The notes below the pieces were generated by a model, which saw only the letters and a list, made by a program, of their open reading frames with translations, ran no database searches and was not told where the DNA came from. Shown here in pieces: positions 42,186 to 49,752 of a DNA stretch of 64,000 nucleotides. The stretch is from Bradyrhizobium xenonodulans (lineage in GTDB: Bacteria > Pseudomonadota > Alphaproteobacteria > Rhizobiales > Xanthobacteraceae), in NCBI RefSeq assembly GCF_027594865.1, contig NZ_CP089391.1, positions 4,308,501 to 4,372,500 of the forward strand, given 5' to 3'. The translations under genes were made by a program, and so were the position numbers. How positions within the stretch are numbered: position 1 is the stretch's first letter; every line of letters begins with the position of its first letter.

Positions 42186-42493
42186 GGATAGGCTGGCCTT
42201 CTTGCTCGGAGCTTGGCTTTGGGCTTGGGAGGCGCCATGCAAATGGCGATCCAGCCCGCTGTTCACAATACCATTCGGGTTTCTTCAAGGCCGGGACGTC
42301 ACGCTGGCGGGTTCACCGTAAAAATCCCTTCGTCCGGGCCTAAACTTTTGGCAACGTTCCGAAACCGTTTCGCGCAAAGCGGGAATCGGTCGGCCCGCCC
42401 CCTGCCTTGCAGCTATGCGATTTTATGATGGTTTTGGAGGTCCGGACGCGATAGGCGATGGCAATAAGGCTTCAAATTCTCGGGAGGACAACA
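42186..42493. other. intergenic region between ctpA and the alpha-hydroxy-acid oxidase gene
   Basis: This 308-bp divergent gap contains no gene I can support. Around 42360-42390 there is a sequence resembling an imperfect hairpin (CCGTTTCGCGC...GCGGGAATCGG), a type of short palindrome frequent in this group. The ribosome-binding site GGGAGGA for the downstream gene is at its right end. Confidence 0.4.
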
Positions 42494-43627
42494 ATGAACG
42501 AAGCGCCCCGCATCCAGCCGGAAAGGAACGTTGAACTCGGCGCCAGCACCGAGCCGTTCCAGAATCTGCACGAATTCATCCGGAAAGCGCGCGCCAACCT
42601 CAACCAGAACGCCTGGGATTACATTGTCGGTGCCGCCGAGACCGAGACCACGATGCGCCGCAACCGCATGGCGCTGGACGAGATCGCCTTCCGCCCGCGC
42701 GTGCTGCGCGACGTCCGCAAGGTCGACGGCTCGGTCGAGCAGTTCGGCCGCAAGATGCGCCTTCCCGTGGTGCTCGCCCCCGTCGGCGCGCTCGAGATCT
42801 TCGATCCGGACGGCGCGGCAAGCGTCGCGCGCGCCGCCGGCACCTTCGGTGCGGCGCACATGCTGAGCTCGGTGTCGGAGCCTGGTCTCGAAAAGACCGC
42901 CGAGGCCGCCCCCGATGCCATGCGCTTCTACCAGCTCTACGTCCGCGGTGACGACGCCTTCGTCGCCGACGTCGTCGCCAGGAGCGAGAAGAACGCCTAT
43001 GCCGCGTTCTGCCTGACCGTCGACACCGCCCATTACAGCCGTCGCGAACGTGACATCGCCAAGCGCTACGTTCGCGAAAGCCGCCTGCGCGCCACCGGCG
43101 GCGACTACCAGAAGGGCCTGGAGTGGCGGACCGTGCAAATGGTCAAGGACAGGTTCAAGATCCCGCTGATCATCAAGGGCATCGCCACCGCCGAGGACGC
43201 GCAGATTGCGATCGATCACGGCGTCGAGTGGATCTATGTCTCCAACCATGGCGGTCGCCAGCTCGATCACGGCCGCGGCGCCATGCACGTGCTGCCCGAG
43301 ATCGTCGATGCCGTGAAGGGCCGCGCAAAAATCATGGTCGATGGCGGCTTCTGCCGCGGCACCGACATCGTCAAGGCGATCGCCGCGGGCGCGGACATGG
43401 TCGGCATCGGCCGGCTGCAATGCTGGGCCCTGGCGGCGGCCGGCGAAGCCGGTGTGACGCGGATGCTGGAGCTGCTCGAGGACGAGGTGCTGCGCTGCCT
43501 CGGCCTGTTGGGCGCGACCTCCTTCGCCGAGGTCAACAAGTCCTGCCTGCACCCCGCGACCGCGACCAATGCGCCGAGCGTCTTCAGCGCGTTCCCGCTG
43601 TTCGACCACGAGCCATATCGATACTGA
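42494..43627 (+). CDS. FMN-dependent alpha-hydroxy-acid oxidizing protein (LldD family)
   Basis: This 377-aa TIM-barrel flavoenzyme oxidises (S)-2-hydroxy acids such as lactate, glycolate or mandelate. I chose ATG 42494 because GGGAGGA precedes it. Family motifs are present: NAWDYIVGAAETE, LPVVLAPVGALEIFDPDG, the catalytic His and FMN-binding Arg in SNHGGRQLDHGRGA, and MVDGGFCRGTDIVKAIAAGAD. The substrate cannot be assigned. It is followed nine bases later by a HAD phosphatase gene, so the two may form an operon, reminiscent of phosphoglycolate-to-glycolate salvage but unproven. Confidence 0.92.
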   Translation: MNEAPRIQPERNVELGASTEPFQNLHEFIRKARANLNQNAWDYIVGAAETETTMRRNRMALDEIAFRPRVLRDVRKVDGSVEQFGRKMRLPVVLAPVGALEIFDPDGAASVARAAGTFGAAHMLSSVSEPGLEKTAEAAPDAMRFYQLYVRGDDAFVADVVARSEKNAYAAFCLTVDTAHYSRRERDIAKRYVRESRLRATGGDYQKGLEWRTVQMVKDRFKIPLIIKGIATAEDAQIAIDHGVEWIYVSNHGGRQLDHGRGAMHVLPEIVDAVKGRAKIMVDGGFCRGTDIVKAIAAGADMVGIGRLQCWALAAAGEAGVTRMLELLEDEVLRCLGLLGATSFAEVNKSCLHPATATNAPSVFSAFPLFDHEPYRY

Positions 43628-43635
43628 GTGAAAGG

Positions 43636-44268
43636 ATGCAGGTGACCTCGCTCTCTCCCGGCAGCGCGGACGCGCTTCTGTTCGATCTCGGGCGCGTGGT
43701 GCTCGATATCGATTTCTCCAAGGCGATCGCCTGCTGGGCGGGACATGCCGGCTGCGAACCCGAATCCATCGTCGCGCGCTACGTGCGTGACAGCGAGGCC
43801 TATCGGCTGCACGAGGTCGGCAAGCTCAGCGACGAGGATTATTTCGCCTCACTGCGCGCCTCGCTCGGGATCGGTATTTCGGACGCACAGTTCCTGGAGG
43901 GCTGGAACGCGATCTTCACGGGCGAGATGCCCGACATCGCCGAGCTGTTGCCGCGCGCGGCAAAGCAGATGCCGCTCTATGCCTTCTCCAACACCAACGG
44001 GCCGCATGTGGACTATTTCTCGAAGCAATATGCCGGCCTGCTCGACCATTTCAGCGAGCTGTATCTGTCGTCCAGCATCGGCCTGCGCAAACCCGATGCG
44101 GAGGCATTCGACCATGTCGTGGCCGCGATCGGCGTGCCGGCAAACCGCATCGTGTTCTTCGACGATCTCGCCGAGAACGTCGAAGGAGCGCGGTCGCGCG
44201 GCCTGACCGCGGTGCACGTGACCTCAGCCCGCGACGTCGGGAACGCCCTGAAGGCGCTCGGAATCTGA
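43636..44268 (+). CDS. HAD-IA family phosphatase, YihX-like
   Basis: This 210-aa haloacid-dehalogenase-fold hydrolase has motif I FDLGRVVLDIDF (the DxG variant shared with YihX, alpha-glucose-1-phosphatase), motif II AFSNTNG, motif III Lys in GLRKPD and motif IV FFDDLAENVEGA. The overall pattern matches the YihX group. Start is ATG 43636, but GTG at 43642 has better spacing from AAAGGA and could be the true start. It is probably co-transcribed with the hydroxy-acid oxidase. Confidence 0.88.
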   Translation: MQVTSLSPGSADALLFDLGRVVLDIDFSKAIACWAGHAGCEPESIVARYVRDSEAYRLHEVGKLSDEDYFASLRASLGIGISDAQFLEGWNAIFTGEMPDIAELLPRAAKQMPLYAFSNTNGPHVDYFSKQYAGLLDHFSELYLSSSIGLRKPDAEAFDHVVAAIGVPANRIVFFDDLAENVEGARSRGLTAVHVTSARDVGNALKALGI

Positions 44269-44337
44269 TCCCTGGCCGGCGATCTGCCAGGCTGCCGGCC
44301 GACGACGTCCGGAACTATTTCCCCCGGGGGGAAGCGA

Positions 44338-44364
44338 GGAACCAAAACCCTCTGTGCATTTTTA
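44338..44364 (+). promoter_or_regulatory. possible EcfG-type (general stress) promoter
   Basis: GGAAC (44338-44342) followed after about 16 bp by a T-rich CATTTTTA lies about 75-100 bp before the 64-aa ORF. GGAAC with a T-rich -10 resembles the sigma-EcfG promoter of alphaproteobacteria, although the -10 is not the canonical CGTT. A second GGAAC lies at 44311. Confidence 0.35.
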
Positions 44365-44438
44365 TAGAAAGTTCCGGGAACGAATGCCCGCCCCAGGACT
44401 CATGAGTCCGTTGGGAATTCTACATCGGACTTATCATC

Positions 44439-44633
44439 GTGTTGGGCAAAACCTACCTCACCAAGCAGGCCTCCCTGCTGATGAAATTCGCCAGAACCAC
44501 CTCGGATTCTGAGCTTTCTGCCAAGCTGATCAGCAAGGCCGCCGACCTGAAATCCCAGGCCGATCCTATGCCTGACAGGGATCAAGGCCCCGCAGCGCCG
44601 GACGTCAGTCCGTACAAGCAGCCGGAGACCTGA
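44439..44633 (+). CDS. small hypothetical protein (64 aa)
   Basis: This GTG-started ORF encodes a 64-aa hydrophilic protein with a helical N-terminal two thirds (LTKQASLLMKFARTTSDSEL, SAKLISKAADLKSQAD) and a Pro/Asp-rich tail. It resembles small Bradyrhizobium proteins of unknown function by my recollection of the pattern, not a search. A stress-type promoter-like sequence lies upstream, and a 29-codon ORF with a membrane helix starts three bases after its stop. Confidence 0.55.
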   Translation: MLGKTYLTKQASLLMKFARTTSDSELSAKLISKAADLKSQADPMPDRDQGPAAPDVSPYKQPET

Positions 44634-44636
44634 TCG

Positions 44637-44726
44637 ATGCTGGCCGTGGCTCTCGTCTTTCTCGTCCTCGCCATGGCCATCCTCATACCGGTCTGTCTCG
44701 CCTTCCGGATCATGCCGCGGACTTGA
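44637..44726 (+). CDS. possible 29-aa single-pass membrane peptide
   Basis: MLAVALVFLVLAMAILIPVC followed by LAFRIMPRT encodes one hydrophobic helix with a basic C-terminus. GGAG lies nine bases before the ATG, and the start is three bases after the stop of the 64-aa ORF. It is too short to be called securely. Confidence 0.35.
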   Translation: MLAVALVFLVLAMAILIPVCLAFRIMPRT

Positions 44727-44732
44727 TGCCCT

Positions 44733-45026
44733 TCAAGCGTCCGAATGCTCCCAGTCCCGCGCGGGATGCTGGATCGTAAGAATGACGACTTCGCCGGCTT
44801 CCTCGTCCATCGTGTAATAGACCAGATAAGGGTATCGCCGCGTCACCAGCTTGCGTACGCCCTCGACCTTCTGCGGTCTCCCAAGCCGTGGGAAGCGAAC
44901 GAGATTCTGAAGGGATTCAAGGATCGCGGCGCGCACGCGCAATGCGCCTTGCGGGCTGTGCTCTCGAACATAGCCGGCAATACTGATCAGATCTTGCGTC
45001 GCGCGCGGTGTGAACCGGAGCTTCAT
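44733..45026 (-). CDS. type II toxin of the RelE/ParE family
   Basis: This 97-aa toxin matches ParE: MKLRFTPRATQDLISIAGYV, then LESLQNLVRFPRLGRP, VRKLVTRRYPYLVYYTMDE and VVILTIQHPARDW. ParE toxins poison DNA gyrase; some RelE-like members cleave mRNA. Here the fold family is clear and the target is not. Its ATG overlaps the antitoxin stop by four bases on the minus strand, as usual for a toxin-antitoxin pair. Confidence 0.9.
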   Translation of the reverse strand: MKLRFTPRATQDLISIAGYVREHSPQGALRVRAAILESLQNLVRFPRLGRPQKVEGVRKLVTRRYPYLVYYTMDEEAGEVVILTIQHPARDWEHSDA

Positions 45027-45250
45027 CGCTCGAAGCGGCGGAACGCGGCTTCGACCTCGGCATCGGATGAAAACTGCCGGAGATTAGCTTGCGCGAGCCC
45101 CTCAAGGACCGCCGGAAGATGATCGGGATCGATCTCCTCAGGCTCCCCTGCGTTGCCGGTCAAAGCCAGCATCGCGCGCGCGACCTCGTCCTGTCCATCC
45201 GCAGGAAGCTGCCGCACGGCTTGCAGAGCTTTTTCGAGCAGTTTTGTCAT
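45023..45250 (-). CDS. antitoxin partner of the ParE-like toxin
   Basis: This 75-aa acidic helical protein precedes and overlaps the toxin gene by four bases. I chose ATG 45248-45250 (MTKLLEKALQAVRQLPADGQ). The pattern LEKALQAVRQLPADGQDEVARAML and the C-terminal AEVEAAFRRFER is typical of small antitoxins of the ParD/addiction-module class. It should neutralise the toxin and autorepress the operon. No operator is obvious. Confidence 0.82.
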   Translation of the reverse strand: MTKLLEKALQAVRQLPADGQDEVARAMLALTGNAGEPEEIDPDHLPAVLEGLAQANLRQFSSDAEVEAAFRRFER

Positions 45251-45383
45251 CGAGGCAAAGATAAGCTCAACGGGTGCCAAAGGGAAGTGTAGCGCGGTAA
45301 GCGATTCCCGCCCCGTTTTGCTTCGGCTCCTCCACTCGGCTAGAACTCAACCACGACACCTTCGATTTGTGGGAGTTTCACCC

Positions 45384-46595
45384 GTGGCCCTCATGCCGGT
45401 TTCCGACGCGCTCGCCGCGGTGCTCGCCGGCGCGGAGCCGCTGCCTGAAGAGATGGTAGCTCTCGACCAGGCCTTCCATCGCGTGCTCGCGCGCGACGTC
45501 GCGGCGCGGCGCACGCAGCCGCCGCAGGCGATGTCGGCGATGGACGGCTATGCGGTGCGCGCGGCCGACGCTGCAAAGATCGATTCCCAGCTCAACGTGA
45601 TCGGCGAAGTCGCGGCGGGCCGGCCGTTCGCCGGATCGGTCGGCACCGGCGAAGCGGTGCGGATCTTCACTGGCGGCGTCGTTCCCGATGGCGCCGACGC
45701 GGTCGTGATCCAGGAGGACACGGTTGTCGACGCCAAGCGCATCACGATCAAGGAAGCCGCGGTGCCAGGACGGCACATCCGGCCCGCCGGCGTCGACTTC
45801 CGCGAGGGCGACGTGCTCCTGCGCAAGGGCAGCCGTCTCACCGAGCGCGACCTCGCCCTCGCCGCGGGCATGAACCACCCGCACCTCGCCGTCCACCGCC
45901 TTCCCAAGGTCGCGATCCTCGCCACCGGTGACGAGCTGGTGATGCCGGGCTCGACGCCCGGTCACGGCCAGATCGTCTATTCCAACGGCTACGCCCTGCA
46001 CGCGCTCGCCCGCAGCGAGGGCGCGGATACCGTCGACCTCGGTATTGCCGCCGACACGCTGGAGGCCACCACGGCCGGCATCCGCCGCGCCCGCGAAAGC
46101 GGCGCCGACATCCTGATCACGACCGGCGGCGCCTCGGTCGGCGACCACGATCTGGTGCAGCAGGCGCTGAGGGACGAAGGTATCTCGATGGCGTTCTGGA
46201 AGATCGCGATGCGGCCGGGCAAGCCGATGATGAACGGGCAGCTCGGGGCGATGCGCGTGATCGGCCTGCCCGGCAATCCGGTGTCGTCCTACGTGTGCAG
46301 TTTCCTGTTTCTCGTCCCGCTGATTCGTGCGCTGTCGGGTCGCTCAGTGATTCATCATCGCCGCGAGCGCGCCGTGCTCGGCCGCGACGTCGGCGCCAAT
46401 GATCAGCGCGAGGATTATCTGCGGGCGCGCCTGGAGATGCGCGACGACGGCGCGCTGATTGCTGTTCCGGTCAATCACCAGGATTCCTCGCTGCTTGCAA
46501 ATCTCGCTGCGGCACAGGCACTTCTCGTGCGCGCACCATTCGCACCGAAAGCCGAGGCCGGCACGCCTTGCGAGGTGTTGCGACTGCCCGTCTGA
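45384..46595 (+). CDS. moeA: molybdopterin molybdotransferase
   Basis: MoeA inserts molybdate into adenylylated molybdopterin. The GTG at 45384 has GGGAG at suitable spacing and gives 403 aa; ATG 45393 is an alternative. Motifs are RRTQPPQAMSAMDGYAVRA, the MoCF signature TGGASVGDHDLV and GLPGNPVSSYV. In related genomes it follows moaC directly; here accessory genes of about 9 kb lie between. lexA follows. Confidence 0.96.
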   Translation: MALMPVSDALAAVLAGAEPLPEEMVALDQAFHRVLARDVAARRTQPPQAMSAMDGYAVRAADAAKIDSQLNVIGEVAAGRPFAGSVGTGEAVRIFTGGVVPDGADAVVIQEDTVVDAKRITIKEAAVPGRHIRPAGVDFREGDVLLRKGSRLTERDLALAAGMNHPHLAVHRLPKVAILATGDELVMPGSTPGHGQIVYSNGYALHALARSEGADTVDLGIAADTLEATTAGIRRARESGADILITTGGASVGDHDLVQQALRDEGISMAFWKIAMRPGKPMMNGQLGAMRVIGLPGNPVSSYVCSFLFLVPLIRALSGRSVIHHRRERAVLGRDVGANDQREDYLRARLEMRDDGALIAVPVNHQDSSLLANLAAAQALLVRAPFAPKAEAGTPCEVLRLPV

Positions 46596-46656
46596 ACGCT
46601 TCGTTCGCGTGCGTTCCGCGAACTTTGTCGCGTTCACGGTAAATTAAGCAGTTGCG

Positions 46657-46671
46657 GAACATGTATCGAAC
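46657..46671. promoter_or_regulatory. SOS box (LexA operator), alphaproteobacterial type
   Basis: GAAC-ATGTATC-GAAC is the reverse-strand form of the alphaproteobacterial LexA box GTTC-N7-GTTC. It lies 101 bp upstream of the lexA ATG, as expected for autorepression. Confidence 0.85.
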
Positions 46672-46771
46672 ATATAGTGTCCGTTCATGATTTGTTTCGA
46701 GGATGTAGCGGCTTATCGCTGAATTCATCGTCTCGGAATCGAACGACATCAACCGGGGGATTTTGGTCGAG

Positions 46772-47473
46772 ATGTTAACGCGCAAACAATACGAGCTCCT
46801 GCGGTTCATCAGCGAACGGCTGAAGGAAAGCGGCGTGCCGCCCTCCTTCGACGAGATGAAGGACGCGCTCGACCTGCGCTCGAAGTCGGGCATCCATCGC
46901 CTGATCACCGCGCTCGAGGAGCGCGGCTTCATTCGCCGCCTGCCCAACCGCGCCCGCGCCATCGAGGTGATCAAGCTGCCCGAGCTTCAGGCGGCCGCCG
47001 GCAACCGTCGCGGCTTCACGCCGAGCGTCATCGAGGGCAATCTCGGCAAGGTGCGGACGACCTCCAGCCCGCCCGCCGACGAGGGCGAGCGCCCTGTCGC
47101 GGTGCCCGTCATGGGCCGGATTGCGGCCGGCACGCCGATCGAGGCCTTGCAGACCCGCAGCCACACCATCAGCGTCCCGCCCGACATGCTCGGCTCGGGC
47201 GAGCATTACGCGCTCGAAGTGCGCGGCGATTCCATGGTGGAGGCCGGCATCCTCGACGGCGACATGGCGCTGATCCAGCGCAACGAGAGCGCCGACACCG
47301 GCGACATCGTGGTGGCGCTGATCGACGACGAGGAAGCGACCCTGAAGCGCTTCCGCCGCCGCGGCGCCTCGATCGCGCTCGAGCCCGCCAATGCAGCCTA
47401 TGAGGTCCGCATCCTGCCGCCCAACCGGGTGAAGATCCAGGGCAAGCTGATCGGGCTGTACCGGAAGTACTGA
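46772..47473 (+). CDS. lexA: SOS repressor LexA
   Basis: LexA represses DNA-damage genes and self-cleaves when RecA is activated. The ATG at 46772 follows GGGGGA and gives 233 aa. The N-terminal winged helix is [17 protein letters not shown]...[11 protein letters not shown], the Ala-Gly cleavage site is in [11 protein letters not shown], and the catalytic Ser is in [13 protein letters not shown] and Lys in EEATLKRF. The alphaproteobacterial operator at 46657-46671 indicates autoregulation. A 16-bp tandem repeat starts eight bases after its stop. Confidence 0.98.
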   Translation: MLTRKQYELLRFISERLKESGVPPSFDEMKDALDLRSKSGIHRLITALEERGFIRRLPNRARAIEVIKLPELQAAAGNRRGFTPSVIEGNLGKVRTTSSPPADEGERPVAVPVMGRIAAGTPIEALQTRSHTISVPPDMLGSGEHYALEVRGDSMVEAGILDGDMALIQRNESADTGDIVVALIDDEEATLKRFRRRGASIALEPANAAYEVRILPPNRVKIQGKLIGLYRKY

Positions 47474-47480
47474 TGGCGAG

Positions 47481-47586
47481 GGTACCTCGTATTGGAGGTA
47501 CTTGGTTATCGCAGGTACTTGGTATCGAAGGTACTTGGTATCGAAGGTACTTGGTATCGAAGGTATTTGGTATCGAAGGTATTTGG
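47481..47586. repeat. 16-bp tandem repeat array just after lexA
   Basis: The unit GGTACTTGGTATCGAA occurs three times exactly (47514-47561), then once with one change (47562-47577) and as a partial copy (47578-47586). Two degenerate copies precede it (47481-47496 and the 17-nt 47497-47513). The total is about six and a half units over 106 bp. The period is not a multiple of three and no gene spans it. The unit contains the 8-mer GTATCGAA that also occurs in the lexA operator, but it lacks the GAAC-N7-GAAC spacing. Confidence 0.95.
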
Positions 47587-47754
47587 CGCGATCGACGATC
47601 GCCCTCAACGATTGGAGCGGATGATTGTCCGCTCCCGCTGGATAGTCTTTCTGGTTTCGCGCAGATTATCCGGCCGCTCCTCCGGCGCTAGATCCTCGGC
47701 ACGCCGCACGAAGCAAGCGTTGCTTCGCGGCCTTGACTGACCGAGGAGACGACC

Positions 47755-47955
47755 ATGCGCAACATCATCGTGGGTACAGTCGCGGCGGCGCTGATGGCAG
47801 CATCAGCGTCGCAAGCCTTCGCCGCACCATCGCGTCACCATGTCCGCAAGGAGATGGCAGCCAGCGCGGAGGTCCGCAGCGCGCGTCATGCGATCGAGCA
47901 ACCGTCGCAGCCGGGCTGGCAATACTCCGGTTGGTCGGCACCGGCAGGGCGTTGA
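47755..47955 (+). CDS. small secreted protein (66 aa)
   Basis: The ORF starts after GAGGAG and encodes a signal peptide (MRNIIVGTVAAALMAASASQ, cleavage near AFA-A). A short mature region of about 42 residues follows, rich in Ala, Ser, His and Arg, with QPSQPGWQYSGWSAPAGR at the end. No family is recognised. Similar tiny exported proteins are common in Bradyrhizobium. It probably uses its own promoter between the repeat array and its start. Confidence 0.65.
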   Translation: MRNIIVGTVAAALMAASASQAFAAPSRHHVRKEMAASAEVRSARHAIEQPSQPGWQYSGWSAPAGR

Positions 47956-48145
47956 CACGCGCCACCGAAATGCACGGGCGCAGGCTTTGTTCCTAACGGA
48001 TTCGGGAAAGATAATGTGATCGCGGCCTGCCGCGGCGAGCCGCAGATTTGCCTACAACCGGGCAGAGCCTTCATACTTTCACTCTGATGGAGGCTTGCGC
48101 CTCGGGAAGAGACGCGGGTCGCCATCTCTGCATGAGGAGCACCCG

Positions 48146-48580
48146 ATGTGTGACTACAGCCTGCATGCCGTCGCGTCGCGTCCCGCCGAAGTCGGCGAGA
48201 CGGTCGTCACGACAACCTTCCGCGGCACCTCGACGCGCGGCTTTGCCTCCGCGGCCGATCCGACCGTCGCGGTCTGTCTGCTGCCGGGAACGGAGCTCGC
48301 CTTCGCCGACAACGTCCGCTACGACAATCGCTGGATCTGGACGCGCACCGTCAACTCGCGCGTCGGCAAGTTCGGCAAGATCGATCCCCACATTCCCGAT
48401 CGCCATCATGACGCGATCGAATTCCCCGACGGCAAATACGTGCTGGTGACGCAGCTCGTTGAAGGCCAGCGCGCGACCGTCCTGCAACTGCCCGTGACTC
48501 AGCCGGTTGGCGAGCGCGAGCACAAGCCGGAGATCATCGCCGACAGCCGGCCGACCATCACCCGCCTGCCGATCGGGTGA
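48146..48580 (+). CDS. conserved hypothetical protein (144 aa)
   Basis: I chose ATG 48146 because GAGGAG lies at good spacing. The protein MCDYSLHAVASRPAEVGETV...GFASAADPTVAVCLLPGTEL reads as a compact beta-rich soluble protein without signal or membrane segments. It contains KFGKIDPHIPDRHHDAIEFP and ends in a Pro/Arg tail. No family function is known to me. It stands alone between small accessory genes. Confidence 0.7.
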   Translation: MCDYSLHAVASRPAEVGETVVTTTFRGTSTRGFASAADPTVAVCLLPGTELAFADNVRYDNRWIWTRTVNSRVGKFGKIDPHIPDRHHDAIEFPDGKYVLVTQLVEGQRATVLQLPVTQPVGEREHKPEIIADSRPTITRLPIG

Positions 48581-48801
48581 CGCGGCCTTCCCCGCCGCCA
48601 GGCTGGGGCCAGGATTGAAATCGCCATCGCCGGCCGAGGCCGGCGAGATGGTTTGGTTGCGTTTCAAAAATCCGATCCGGCGGGTCAACTCGCCATACCT
48701 TCCACCGCACGAAGTTTGCGCTGTCCTGCCTGAATTTTGAACGTCCGTTCCACAGCCAGATGGCCGATGCTGTTCCCGGCTTGAGGCGGCGGACACGTTC
48801 G

Positions 48802-49746
48802 ATGAAAACCTTCATTCGCGTCGTTGAACTCTGGGTACCCGACCGGACGCGGATGCGGCTGGAATTCGGCGGCGGCCTCTACGGCGACGAGGGCCTCTCC
48901 GCCTTCAGGTCCGTCAGCGAAACCTTGCGCTTCGGATATGACGAAGGCCTTCCCGGCAAGGCCTGGGCCAGCGGCCATCCCGTGATCCTCACAAAATTCG
49001 CCAACTCCTATTTCAAGCGAACCGACCAGGCCCTCGCGGCCGGCCTGACCTGCGGCGTGGCGGTGCCGGTGTTTGCAGGCGAATTCCTCCAAGCCGTCAT
49101 GGTGCTGTTCTGCGGTGACGACGAGGCGCATGTCGGCGCGATCGAGCTCTGGCACAACGATGCCGACATCTCCCACGAGATGGGGCTCGTCGACGGTTAT
49201 TACGGCACTGCCGACATGTTCGAATTCAACTCCCGCCACACCAGATTTCCGCGCGGCTTTGGCCTGCCCGGACGCACCTGGAAGGCCGGCATGCCGCTCA
49301 TTATCAAGGATTTGCACGACGCCAGGAGCTTCCTGCGCTGGGAGGACGCCGCCAAGGTCGGGATCAATCTCGGCGTCGGCGTGCCCTATCGGACCGGCAC
49401 CAACCAGACCTTTGTCCTCACATTCCTCTCGGCGCAGGCAACCCCGATTGCGCGACGCTTCGAGATCTGGGTCCCGAACGAGGCCCGTTCGGCATTGATC
49501 TTTCGCGCCGGCGATTGCAGCGCGCAGACCGACCTCGCTGCGCTCTACGCAACGAAATCCATCGCCAAAGGCGAAGGCAGCATCGGCGGCGCCTGGGCGA
49601 CCGGCATGCCCGCGCTCAACGAGGATCTCGCGCATGACGGCTCGATCGCGGGCGCCGAGGCCCGCGCAGCCGGCTTCCGCCGGATGGTGGCCTTGCCGGT
49701 CATCGGCAGCACGGCACTCGACGCCATGCTGGTCTGGTATCTGTAG
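48802..49746 (+). CDS. protein with three tandem GAF-like modules
   Basis: This 314-aa soluble protein is made of three copies of the same module of about 105 residues, starting at ELW (9), ELW (115) and EIW (221). Each has a central motif at the same offset (EGLPGKAWASGHP, FGLPGRTWKAGMP, EGSIGGAWATGMP) and a following beta-strand pair (GVAVPVFAGE, GVGVPYRTGT, MVALPVIGST). The pattern fits GAF folds that bind small ligands. No effector domain is present, so it may be a stand-alone sensor or adaptor. An upstream ATG at 48760 is possible but less likely. It converges with comEC. Confidence 0.75.
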   Translation: MKTFIRVVELWVPDRTRMRLEFGGGLYGDEGLSAFRSVSETLRFGYDEGLPGKAWASGHPVILTKFANSYFKRTDQALAAGLTCGVAVPVFAGEFLQAVMVLFCGDDEAHVGAIELWHNDADISHEMGLVDGYYGTADMFEFNSRHTRFPRGFGLPGRTWKAGMPLIIKDLHDARSFLRWEDAAKVGINLGVGVPYRTGTNQTFVLTFLSAQATPIARRFEIWVPNEARSALIFRAGDCSAQTDLAALYATKSIAKGEGSIGGAWATGMPALNEDLAHDGSIAGAEARAAGFRRMVALPVIGSTALDAMLVWYL

Positions 49747-49752
49747 CGCCGC

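Noticed and set aside
46603..46617. Second possible LexA box (GTTC...GTTC) upstream of lexA
   Set aside because: The spacing between the GTTC elements is six, not the seven bases of the alphaproteobacterial box; the match at 46657-46671 is exact.
47481..47586. Tandem repeat considered as a CRISPR array
   Set aside because: Units abut directly with no unique spacers and no cas genes are nearby.
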